Positions 42,044 through 49,233 of a DNA stretch of 64,000 nucleotides are shown in pieces. The first letter of the stretch is position 1, and every line of letters begins with the position of its first letter. Origin of the DNA: Acidimicrobiales bacterium (lineage in GTDB: Bacteria > Actinomycetota > Acidimicrobiia > Acidimicrobiales > Bog-793); NCBI GenBank assembly GCA_035533595.1, contig DATLTN010000021.1, forward strand, positions 1-64,000, in the 5' to 3' direction. The notes under the pieces were generated by a model. It had not been told where the DNA came from and did not search any database. It worked only from the letters and a program-made list of their open reading frames with translations. The translations under genes and the position numbers were made by a program.

Positions 42044-42577
42044 TCAGGTCAGCTCCTCGGCGAGGAGATCCATCAGCACGCTGTCGTGCCAGCTGCCGTC
42101 GTTGCCCCGCTCGGCCGCCCTCCGCAGACCGACGCGCCGGAAGCCGACCTTGCGGTAGCAGGCGATCGCCGCGAGGTTGTCGGCAGCCGGGTCGATCTCC
42201 AGGCGGTGGAAGCCGTGCTCGTCGACGAGATGGCGCGCCACCGTGCGCACGGCGTCGGCTCCGAGGCCGCGGTTGTGGAGGTCGGGGTCGAGGTAGAGGT
42301 CGAGGGTCGCGCAGCGGTAGTCCGGCTCCTCCTCCGCGGACCACTGGATCCAGCCGGCGACCGCGTCGTCCACCTCGATGACGTAGGCGGTCGCGCCGGG
42401 CTCGGCGAGGTCCTCGTGCACCGCGGCGACGAGGTCGTGGCCGCCCCGCCAGTAGGTGAAGACTTCGGGGCGGGCGCGGATCTCGGCGAGGCGCGCGACA
42501 TCGGACGGCCGCGGCGGCCGCAGGCGGACCCGCTCGCCGCGGAGCTCGCCCTCAGGGCGCGTGCGCGGCGGCGTCAT
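42044..42577 (-). CDS. GNAT-family N-acetyltransferase (RimJ/RimL type)
   Basis: A 177-residue acetyltransferase of the RimJ/RimL group. The start is placed at ATG 42577, just before GERVRLRPPRPSDVARLAEI, the usual N-terminal strand-helix. It has VAGWIQWSAEE, LDLYLDPDLHNRGLGADAVR (acetyl-CoA pyrophosphate-binding motif A, R/QxxGxG/A) and HRLEIDPAADNLAAIACYRKVGFRRVG (motif B with the CYRKVGF end). Substrates include protein N-termini, aminoglycosides and small amines. The gene is divergent from mscL. Confidence 0.9.
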   Translation of the reverse strand: MTPPRTRPEGELRGERVRLRPPRPSDVARLAEIRARPEVFTYWRGGHDLVAAVHEDLAEPGATAYVIEVDDAVAGWIQWSAEEEPDYRCATLDLYLDPDLHNRGLGADAVRTVARHLVDEHGFHRLEIDPAADNLAAIACYRKVGFRRVGLRRAAERGNDGSWHDSVLMDLLAEELT

Positions 42578-42708
42578 CTCAGGCCGCCGCTCGGGGGAGG
42601 GCCGCCGCGTCGGCGCCGCCCTGCGCGCCGGGCGACGGTGTGGAATTTCCGGCACGGGCGCGCTGCGATTGCGACAATTCGGTCCTGGTCGTCGTCGGGG
42701 AGGTCGTG

Positions 42709-43116
42709 ATGCTGAAGGGCTTCAGGGAATTCATCATGCGGGGCAACGTCATCGACCTCGCGATCGCGGTCGTGATCGGCACGGCGTTCGCCGCCCTCGT
42801 GAAGGCGCTCGTCTCCGACCTCCTCACCCCGTTGATCGCCGCGATCACCGGCAGCCCGAACTTCGGGTCGCTGCACTTCACGCTGCACCACAGCACCTTC
42901 TTGTACGGCGACGTCGTGAACGCCCTGATCACCTTCGTGGCGGTGGCGATCGTTGTCTACTTCTTCGTCGTCTTCCCGATGAACAAGCTCGCCGAACGCC
43001 GGGCGCGGGGCAAGGTGGAGGTGACCGAGCTCCCTCCGGACATCGCGCTGCTCACCGAGATCCGCGACCTGCTGGCCGCAGGCGACGACGGAGGTCCGAA
43101 GCCCGCGCTGCCGTAG
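42709..43116 (+). CDS. mscL: Large-conductance mechanosensitive channel MscL
   Basis: A 135-residue channel protein. The N-terminus MLKGFREFIMRGNVIDLAIA and the TM1 pore helix VVIGTAFAALVKALVSDLLTP match MscL closely. TM2 reads ALITFVAVAIVVYFFVVFPM, followed by the C-terminal helix with LLTEIRDLL. The channel opens under membrane tension to release solutes during hypo-osmotic shock. ATG 42709 follows GGGGAGG; an adjacent GTG (42706) is possible. Confidence 0.95.
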   Translation: MLKGFREFIMRGNVIDLAIAVVIGTAFAALVKALVSDLLTPLIAAITGSPNFGSLHFTLHHSTFLYGDVVNALITFVAVAIVVYFFVVFPMNKLAERRARGKVEVTELPPDIALLTEIRDLLAAGDDGGPKPALP

Positions 43117-43194
43117 CGAGCGGCCGCGTCGCCGCGGGCACGGCGACGAGGACGCCCTCGTCCACGGGCTGATCCTGCACCGGTCGCCCGCGCC

Positions 43195-43346
43195 TCAGGT
43201 GTCGCGGTCCTCGACCTCCTCGGCGTAGACGCTTGGCGTACTCGTCGAGGACCTGCTCGCAACGGGCGATCGCCTTCACGGCGTCGAGGCCGCGGGCCCC
43301 GAAGACGTCGCGCGCTGATCTTGTCGAACCAGCTCTTCAGCTTCAC
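43195..43346 (-). pseudogene. Short conserved-looking ORF, frameshifted
   Basis: From GTG 43346 the frame reads KLKSWFDKISA; a shift then gives RDVFGARGLDAVKAIARCEQ and VLDEYAK; a second shift gives VYAEEVEDRDT and the stop at 43195. Repaired length is about 50 residues. The segments together look like a genuine small helical protein, but I cannot name a family. It is next to other broken genes. Confidence 0.4.
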
Positions 43347-43375
43347 GAGGTCGACTCGTTCTCCTCGAGCTCGGT

Positions 43376-43669
43376 GACGCGGCCGAGCACTTCACCGCCG
43401 ACCCGACCCGGCGGGCGCTGCTCGACGAGCTCTTCCTGCGCGACGGGCAGAGCCTGAGCGAGCTCGAAGCGCGCTGAGAGATGACCCGCTTCGGCGTGAT
43501 GAAGCACCTGGAGGTGCTGGAGGAAGCGGGCCTTCTCGTCACCCGTCGAAGAGGGCGGGAGAAGTTGCACTTCCTCAACCCGGTCCCGATCCGCCTCGTC
43601 CACGACCGCTGGGTGAGCAAGTACGCCGAGGCCTGGGCGGCGGCGCTCGGCGAGATGAAGACACGATAG
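43376..43669 (+). pseudogene. ArsR-family regulator with internal stop
   Basis: A winged-helix fragment. One frame gives EHFTADPTRRALLDELFLRD and SLSELEAR, then a TGA (43475-43477) at the place where related regulators have Leu, then EMTRFGVMKHLEVLEEAGLL and VTRRRGREKLHFLNPVPI to TAG 43669. No start codon is found upstream in frame. This is the ArsR subtype that is paired with SRPBCC proteins, and an SRPBCC remnant follows. Both genes are broken. Confidence 0.7.
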
Positions 43670-43678
43670 GAGCAGACG

Positions 43679-44126
43679 ATGGAGAAGGTGTTCGAGATCT
43701 ACGTAAGACGACGCCGGAGCGCCTGTGGGAGGCGATCACCGACGCCGAGGCCCGCAGCAAGTACCAGTTCGGCATCGAGGTGCACTCGGACTGGGAGCCC
43801 GGCTCGCGCTACGAGCTCGACCACGCCAAGGCACCCGGGCCCCTCGCGGAAGGGGAGGAACCTCGAGGTCGACCCTCCCCGGCGGCTGGTGCAGTCCTAC
43901 ACGGCGTGCTCGAGCGACGACGTCCTCGCCGCGGGCACTTCGCGGGTCACCTGGGAGATCGAGCCGGTGGGGGACTCGTGCTGTCTCACCGTGACCCACG
44001 ACGAGCTGCCCGAGGGGGCGAACCCCGAGCTCTACGGGGGCCTGGCCGATGATCCTCTCGGGGCTGAAGACCTGGCTCGAGACGGGCGAGCTGCTCACCA
44101 CCCCCGGCTCGCGCCTCAACGGCTGA
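43679..44126 (+). pseudogene. SRPBCC/AHSA1-like protein, several frameshifts
   Basis: ATG 43679 begins MEKVFEIYV. After a shift near 43705 the frame gives TTPERLWEAITDAEARSKYQ and SDWEPGSRYELDH. Another shift near 43855 leads to NLEVDPPRRLVQSYTACSSD and RVTWEIEPVGDSCCLTVTHD. A third near 44040 leads to PMILSGLKTWLETGELL and the stop. In order these are the AHSA1/START-like domain of about 149 residues. The ArsR-SRPBCC pair is common in actinobacteria. The indel density here, three in 450 bases, is higher than elsewhere in the window. Confidence 0.72.
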
Positions 44127-44252
44127 CAGAGCTCCCCGTGGACCCGAGCGCGCGGCCTGCCGGCGGCCCGCCCAGGGGGCTCGCCGGCCCCCGAGCCGCA
44201 GGCGGCGCCCGGTCGTGGGCACTACCGTCGCCCGGAGACGGAGGAGGGCGCG

Positions 44253-44714
44253 ATGGGGTCGGTGAGCGACACGCCGGTGAGCGATGCCTTGGCGAGCTCG
44301 CTGGCGATCCCGTGGGTCGAGCAGGCGCCGGGCGTCTACTTCAAGCCGTTGCGGCTCTCGCCGGCGGCGGGGACGTGGGCCAACCTGCTGCGGGTCGAGG
44401 CGGCGGGCCGCGTCAGCCGACACCGCCACCTCGGCTCCGTGCAGGCCTGGGTGCTCTCTGGAAGCTGGCGCTACCTCGAGCACGACTGGGTCGCCCGGCC
44501 GGGGGACTACGTCTTCGAAGGGGCCGGTGACGTGCACACGCTCGTCGTCGAGGCCGGCGAGCCGATGGAGACGCTGTTCGTCATCGACGGCCCCTACGAG
44601 TACGTGAACGACGCCGGTGAGGTCACCGGGGTGGAGAGCGCCGCCAGCAAGCTCGCGTCGTACCGCGCCCACTGCGAGGCAGCGGGGATCCCGCTCGCGC
44701 CGATCGTCTACTGA
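44253..44714 (+). CDS. Cupin, 2,4'-dihydroxyacetophenone dioxygenase-like
   Basis: A 153-residue cupin. It contains SRHRHLGSVQAWVLSGSWRY, with metal-binding His residues, then WVARPGDYVFEGAGDVHTLV, where the last His is the second cupin ligand. The sequence FKPLRLSPAAGTWANLLRVE at the front fits the 2,4'-dihydroxyacetophenone dioxygenase/ChrR-like family. These act on aromatic ketones or as sensors. The start is ATG 44253; 44127-44252 contains no other feature. The gene converges on the truncated doxX. Confidence 0.8.
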   Translation: MGSVSDTPVSDALASSLAIPWVEQAPGVYFKPLRLSPAAGTWANLLRVEAAGRVSRHRHLGSVQAWVLSGSWRYLEHDWVARPGDYVFEGAGDVHTLVVEAGEPMETLFVIDGPYEYVNDAGEVTGVESAASKLASYRAHCEAAGIPLAPIVY

Positions 44715-44727
44715 AGCCCCGGCGGCC

Positions 44728-45075
44728 TCACGCGGCCGGGCGGAAGCCGGTCTCGCGCTGCGGCACTCGGCGCGAGACGAACACCCAGTGGAGCAGGCGG
44801 TCGAGGGCGATCCGCCCCGGGCCCTGGATCGCGATGACGAAGGCGGCGCCGAGGAGGGCGAGGTTGAGCTCGTAGCCGCTGCCGGCGGCGCTCGAGACGA
44901 TGCCGTTGTTCCAGGCGACCGTCACCATCGCGACCACCATGTCGCCGACGAGGCCGGCGGCGGCGAGGCGGCTCAACAGCCCGAGGCCGACCGCCACCCC
45001 GCCGAAGCACTCGGTGAAGCCGTTCAGCACAGCGTCGCACCGGCCAGCGGGCTGGCTCGACTCCATTCGCTTCAC
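44728..45075 (-). pseudogene. DoxX-family membrane protein, 5' truncated
   Basis: A 115-codon frame whose last 98 codons are DoxX-like: GFTECFGGVAVGLGLLSRLA, then DMVVAMVTVAWNNG and LNLALLGAAFVIAIQGPGRI. DoxX proteins have four membrane helices and about 130-170 residues. The first helix, which should precede GFTECFGG, is missing and is replaced by an unrelated 16-residue start (MKRMESSQPAGRCDAV). The break at about 45030 lies directly next to the end of the COG4315 operon. I find no N-terminal half of doxX on the far side of that operon. Deletion or insertion truncated the gene. Confidence 0.7.
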
Positions 45076-45105
45076 TGCCGGACACGGCTCACTCGCTCGC
45101 CGTTG

Positions 45106-46026
45106 TCAGCCATGTGCCGCCATCTCGTACCACAACCCGCCGTTCAGATTGACGTTGTTGCCGTTCGCCTCCCCAGGAGAGGAATCACCGACATAGGTGT
45201 AGAGCAGATGGTGGTCGAAGCTGACCTGGCTTGCACCATCCGTGCGACGGATCGTGCCGAGCACACCGGTCACGCCCGGGCCAGCGATCGGCTTGCCGGT
45301 CACCGGCGGCCAGTACGCGGCGCAGGTCCCGTAGCAGACCGACTTGCTCGGCGTGTCAGGGGCGAACCAGTACAGCGTGAATCCCTTCGAGTTGGTGAGC
45401 ACGGAAACGCCGTGAACGTTCGCCGTCTTCAGCAGGGCCGTCGACGAGTGGACCGTCGAACCCGGCCTGGTCGCCGCGAGTGAGAGCCCCAACAGCGCCG
45501 CGGCCAAGGCCGAGGACGCGCCCGCAGCCCAGCGAGCCGCCGGAACCGCGGCGAGCAACCTGTCGGTCCGATGCCTACCGGCGAGCGCCGTCCGGTTCGG
45601 CGGGCGCAGCAACGGGGGGGTCAGGAGTGCCGCGGCAAGCGCCGTGAAGGCGGCCACCTCGACGACCCCGGCGACGATCCCGGCGGTGGTGCGGAGCTCG
45701 CGAAAGCCGAAGAGCCCGAACCGCAAGGACAACAGGTACCCCCCGAGAGTCGCCACGGCGAAGCCGGCGCCGACCGCTGACACCAGCGCACGCCGCGACC
45801 CAAGCACGAGTGCACCGAGACCGAACGCCACGATCACCTGCAGCAGGAACAGCCAGCCGATCGTCGGGATCGTCCGATAACCGGTGACGTACAGGTCGAG
45901 GTGGATCGCCCCAGTCGCGACCAGCAGGCTTGCTCCGATGCACCGCAGCACGAGCTTCTCGTGAGTGCGGGGGGTCTCCCGGCCGCCCTCCTCCGGGGCG
46001 ACGGGCGCTGGCGCCTCGGCGTTCAC
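45106..46026 (-). CDS. Membrane-anchored COG4315 (YxFxxD-repeat) protein
   Basis: A 306-residue two-part protein. The first part (about 25-150) has four membrane segments. A fifth hydrophobic segment (about 168-190) leads to an extracytoplasmic domain of about 115 residues with two copies of the Yx(FWY)xxD motif of COG4315/PF03640: YWFAPD, followed by SVCYGTCAAYWPP with a Cys pair, and YTYVGD. This domain occurs in secreted lipoproteins of unknown function. GTG 46026 overlaps the hydroxylase stop by four bases. Third gene of a reverse-strand operon. The fusion of a four-helix domain to COG4315 suggests electron transfer or ligand binding at the outer face of the membrane, which is inference. 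Confidence 0.78.
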   Translation of the reverse strand: MNAEAPAPVAPEEGGRETPRTHEKLVLRCIGASLLVATGAIHLDLYVTGYRTIPTIGWLFLLQVIVAFGLGALVLGSRRALVSAVGAGFAVATLGGYLLSLRFGLFGFRELRTTAGIVAGVVEVAAFTALAAALLTPPLLRPPNRTALAGRHRTDRLLAAVPAARWAAGASSALAAALLGLSLAATRPGSTVHSSTALLKTANVHGVSVLTNSKGFTLYWFAPDTPSKSVCYGTCAAYWPPVTGKPIAGPGVTGVLGTIRRTDGASQVSFDHHLLYTYVGDSSPGEANGNNVNLNGGLWYEMAAHG

Positions 46027-47195
46027 CGTGGGGCCGTGCCGTCACCGGCAAAACGCTGCCCACGGCGACGTCTGATGGTTCTGAGCGTGCCGAGGCAGGC
46101 TGCGGCGGGACTGCGGCGATGCGGCGACCACAGTGGCGCGTGCGCCGTCGCGGCCACCTCGCGCGAGCGAACAGAAAGAAGCGCAGTGCGGTCGGTCATC
46201 GGGCGGAATGGGCCGAGGAGCTGGGCCGCAAAGACCGAGAGGTGCCGTGGCCGTGCGCCGGCCTGTTCCACAATGAGTGGCCGACCCGGTAGCCCGGTAT
46301 CGGTCCTGATGGTCTCGGGTGTGGGGAACACCGCACGGTGGAACATCTGGTCCCAGATCGTCAGCGCGAAGCCGAGATTGACGTCTTGCGGTCCATCGAG
46401 CTTGTGGTGCAGGCGGTGGAAGTTTGGGCTGACGAAGATCCGCCCGAGCGGCCCGAACCCGAGGTTGGTGTTCGAGTGCGCGAAGGCGACGACCCCTCCG
46501 TAGACGACGAGCAACCCCGTCGTGAGCGCGCCGTTGGCGACGAGGACGATGCCGGGGAGCAGCGCGATGAGGTACGAGACGTGGATCAGCGGGTGGGTGC
46601 GGAAGACGGTCAAGACGTTCAGGTCCTCCTGGGAGTGGTGGACCTCGTGGAAGCGCCAGAGCATGCGGACACGATGGTTGGCGAGGTGCGCGAACCAGTT
46701 GCACCCGTCCATCAGCACGAAGATCGCGCCGATCGCGGCCCAGCGCGGGACCGCGCCGATCCGGGGCAGGACGATCCACGGGATGGCCCTGCGGGCGACC
46801 TCGGAGAAGGTGAGGGTGAGCGCGCTCACGAGCGGCACCGTGAGCGTCGCGTTCAGGAGCGTGAAGAGGATGTCCTGACGATGGCCGCGGGCGAGCAGCG
46901 GCCGCCGTTGCGCCGGGCGCACCCTCTCGACGACGAGGAAGACCGCGATGATCACGAGCGTCACGGGCCCGATCACCACGACGCGCAGATCGGTCATCGA
47001 TGCGGTGAAGTCGGCGCCACCCCAGCGGTTGGCCCATCCGATGCCGACGAGGACGCCGGCGAGAGCCACGATCGAGCACGCCGGTAGGTAGACCCGCGAC
47101 GCCAGCGCGTGCGCGAGCCCGCTCGCCCTCCCCCTGACTCGCTCCGTCGGCAGCGGTGCGAGTGAGCGAACGGGCTCGACGACGACAGACGTCAT
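46023..47195 (-). CDS. Fatty acid hydroxylase/sterol desaturase-family protein
   Basis: A 390-residue membrane enzyme of the di-iron hydroxylase family. The His clusters are in place: HLANH, then FHEVHHS, a central RTHPLIH, and NFHRLHH. Four membrane helices surround them. Such enzymes use O2 and two iron atoms to hydroxylate or desaturate lipids and need an electron donor. The last 75 residues are Arg-rich and unlike the family, which may be a divergent tail or the result of a late frame change. It lies between two COG4315-domain genes, with 28 bases to the one upstream and a 4-base overlap with the one downstream. Confidence 0.84.
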   Translation of the reverse strand: MTSVVVEPVRSLAPLPTERVRGRASGLAHALASRVYLPACSIVALAGVLVGIGWANRWGGADFTASMTDLRVVVIGPVTLVIIAVFLVVERVRPAQRRPLLARGHRQDILFTLLNATLTVPLVSALTLTFSEVARRAIPWIVLPRIGAVPRWAAIGAIFVLMDGCNWFAHLANHRVRMLWRFHEVHHSQEDLNVLTVFRTHPLIHVSYLIALLPGIVLVANGALTTGLLVVYGGVVAFAHSNTNLGFGPLGRIFVSPNFHRLHHKLDGPQDVNLGFALTIWDQMFHRAVFPTPETIRTDTGLPGRPLIVEQAGARPRHLSVFAAQLLGPFRPMTDRTALLSVRSREVAATAHAPLWSPHRRSPAAACLGTLRTIRRRRGQRFAGDGTAPR

Positions 47196-47223
47196 GACTA
47201 CCTCATCCTCTCCGGAGCGGGGG

Positions 47224-47781
47224 CTAGAACGCGACCCCGCCGGTTCCGGTGTTCGTGCCGGTACCAGAGCCAGAGCCAGAGCCAGAACCCGAGCCGGAGG
47301 TCGCCGCCTTGACGGTCACGACATCGGACCAGGTCCCCCAGGTGTCGGCCACATTTCCGTGCACCTGTCCGGCAGCGGTGTCGCCGGAGAACCAGTAGAG
47401 CCGCTTACCCGCATAGGTGACCTGCAAGACGCCGCGCGCGAGCTTCACCGTGCCGAGTTTCGCAGCACTCACCCCCGTGCCAGCGACCGCCTTCGTGGCT
47501 CCCTTCGGCAGCGTGACCGCCGGCCAGATCTTCAGACAGGAAGCCGTGCAGGCGACCTTGTTCGCCTTCAGGGTGTAGAGCGTCTTGCCGCTCACGAGCA
47601 GCGTGCCGCGCGTCTTGTTCTTCACCGTCGAGATGACGACGCTCTTCGTCGTGTGCGTCGTCGCCGCAGCGGCCGCACCCGCAGCAGACGCCGAAAGCCC
47701 ACCAGCGGCGAACAGTGCAGCGGCGACACGCCCTGCGGGCACCCGATGGGCTGTCGATCGGTCGTGGTTCATGTGCTGCAT
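47224..47781 (-). CDS. Secreted COG4315 protein with Gly-Ser tail
   Basis: A 185-residue exported protein. The signal peptide runs to about residue 40 (VAAALFAAGGLSASAAGAAAA). The domain contains TLYTLKANKVACTASCLKIW (first repeat, with a Cys pair) and RLYWFSGDTAAGQ (second repeat, YWFSGD), the two halves of a COG4315/PF03640 unit. The last 25 residues are alternating Gly/Ser/Thr, a flexible tail. There is no lipobox. ATG 47781 follows GAGGAG. First gene of the operon with the hydroxylase-family enzyme. COG4315 function is unknown. Confidence 0.8.
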   Translation of the reverse strand: MQHMNHDRSTAHRVPAGRVAAALFAAGGLSASAAGAAAAATTHTTKSVVISTVKNKTRGTLLVSGKTLYTLKANKVACTASCLKIWPAVTLPKGATKAVAGTGVSAAKLGTVKLARGVLQVTYAGKRLYWFSGDTAAGQVHGNVADTWGTWSDVVTVKAATSGSGSGSGSGSGTGTNTGTGGVAF

Positions 47782-48186
47782 CTCGTTGCTCTCCTCGGGT
47801 CGTCTTGCCGGTCACCGTTGGTACGGGCGGCCACTGTCGGGGGATCACCGCGGCGGTGAGGGCCGTGCGGTGTCCAGCAGTGAATCTGCGCCACCGGTTC
47901 CGGCGAAGGCTCGCCGCGGGACGGTTTGACCGAGCGGCTCCAGCAGGCGCGCGCTCCGCGAGGTCGCCTGACGGCTGGGGCCGGGAGGCTCGGGACCGTC
48001 GAGGGTGGAAGCTGGCGTGGCTCCCGGCAGGAGCCCGTCGCGGGGCGAGAGGGGGCTGACGGCGCCCGCACCCGCCGGGGCGCCGGGCCACCTCACCGGC
48101 CGCCCCTCATCTGGGGCTGTCGATCCGGGAGCGCCTTGCATAGAGTGCGGCCGGATAACCGATCCGCTGAACAAGGGACGACGACC
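47782..48186. other. Intergenic region between divergent genes
   Basis: 405 bases between the COG4315 operon and the dienelactone hydrolase gene. Both promoters must lie here. TTGCAT near 48136 and ATAACC near 48156 could be part of the rightward promoter, but the spacing is poor. I see no credible gene, strong palindrome or RNA in it. Confidence 0.4.
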
Positions 48187-48951
48187 GTGTGGAATTCCTT
48201 CAAGACCGACGGGATCGCCGGCGTGGACGCCGAGATCACGACCTACAAGGCCGGTGACGGCGACGAGATCCATGCCTACGTCGCGCGACCGAAGACCGAG
48301 GGCCCGCGCCCGGGCATCGTGCTCATCCACCACATGCCGGGATGGGACGAGTTCTACCAGGAGTTCGCCGAGCGCCTCGCCCGCCACGGCTACGACGTGA
48401 TCTGCCCCGACCTCTACTGCCGCTACGGCCACGGCACCCCCGACGACGTCACGGCGCTCGTGCGCGCCGAGGGCGGCCCCCGCGATGCGAGCGTGATCGC
48501 GGACTGCGCGGCGGCGCTCGAGTGGCTGAAGGCACAGCCGGAGAGCAACGGCAAGGTCGGCGTCATCGGCTCGTGCTCGGGCGGGCGCCACGCCTTCCTC
48601 GTCGCGACGAACGTGCCGGGCTTCGACGCCGTCGTCGAGCTGTGGGGCGGCAACATCATCATGGCGCCCGAAGCGCTGACCGAGTTCCGCCCGGTGGCGC
48701 CGATCGACTACACCGAGAAGCTCAACATCCCGCTCCTCGGCCTGTTCGGCAACGACGACAAGTCACCCTCGCCCGAGCAGGTGGACGCGCACGAGGCGGA
48801 GCTGAAGCGCCTCGGCAAGGACTACGAGTTCCACCGCTACGACGGCGCCGGCCACGGCTTCTTCTACCACCACGCGCCGAACTACCGGCAGGAGCAGGCG
48901 ATGGACGGGTGGAGCAAGGTCTTCCGCTTCTTCGACGACAACCTCCGCTGA
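48187..48951 (+). CDS. Dienelactone hydrolase-family protein
   Basis: A 254-residue alpha/beta hydrolase of the dienelactone hydrolase family. The nucleophile is Cys in VGVIGSCSGGRHAF (GxCxGG), characteristic of true DLH rather than Ser esterases. The acid is in LFGNDDKSPSPEQ and the His in DGAGHGFFYHH. The early segment IVLIHHMPGWDEFYQEFAERL provides the oxyanion region. DLH opens the lactone in the modified ortho-cleavage of chlorocatechols; many homologues are carboxymethylenebutenolidase-like with unknown substrates. Start GTG 48187 gives the family N-terminus. It is 11 bases from the DUF6295 gene. Confidence 0.88.
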   Translation: MWNSFKTDGIAGVDAEITTYKAGDGDEIHAYVARPKTEGPRPGIVLIHHMPGWDEFYQEFAERLARHGYDVICPDLYCRYGHGTPDDVTALVRAEGGPRDASVIADCAAALEWLKAQPESNGKVGVIGSCSGGRHAFLVATNVPGFDAVVELWGGNIIMAPEALTEFRPVAPIDYTEKLNIPLLGLFGNDDKSPSPEQVDAHEAELKRLGKDYEFHRYDGAGHGFFYHHAPNYRQEQAMDGWSKVFRFFDDNLR

Positions 48952-48962
48952 GCAGGGCCGCC

Positions 48963-49223
48963 ATGTGCACGATGATCGCGGTCACACGGACGGTGCGCGG
49001 CGCCGGTAAGGGCGCCGACGACTGGTTCCCGGTCACCCAGGCGACGGTCGGCTACGACCACGCCACCCACTCCGCGGACGAGCATGCGTTGCTGCTCGAC
49101 TTCGCCAACTACGAGCTCGGAACGGGGGCGCGCGTCGCCCTCGAGCTCGACCTCGAGTCGGGGCGTGCGCTGATCGCGCAGCTGCAGTCGGCGATCGAGC
49201 AGGCCGAGCTGAGCGGGGTCTGA
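48963..49223 (+). CDS. DUF6295-like small protein
   Basis: An 86-residue protein beginning MCTMIAVTRTVRGAGKGADD and continuing WFPVTQATVGYDHATHSADE, HALLLDFANYE and RVALELDLESGRALIAQLQ. The MCT start, central DH-x-THS-x2-EHALL and final helix agree with the DUF6295 family as I remember it. These are small, probably dimeric, actinobacterial proteins of unknown function. It is co-directional with the hydrolase. Its stop codon is part of a terminator hairpin shared with glycerate kinase. Confidence 0.7.
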   Translation: MCTMIAVTRTVRGAGKGADDWFPVTQATVGYDHATHSADEHALLLDFANYELGTGARVALELDLESGRALIAQLQSAIEQAELSGV

Positions 49224-49233
49224 CCCCGCTCAG
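49209..49233. terminator. Bidirectional terminator containing both stop codons
   Basis: CTGAGCGGGGT (49209-49219) and ACCCCGCTCAG (49223-49233) are exact 11-bp complements with a 3-nt loop. The hairpin includes the stop codons of both convergent genes (TGA 49221-49223; TCA 49230-49232 on the other strand). No U-tract on either side. Confidence 0.75.

Noticed and set aside
47845-48591. Long reverse-strand frame opposite the dienelactone hydrolase
   Set aside because: It mirrors the hydrolase codons and has no motif. The forward gene has the full catalytic triad.
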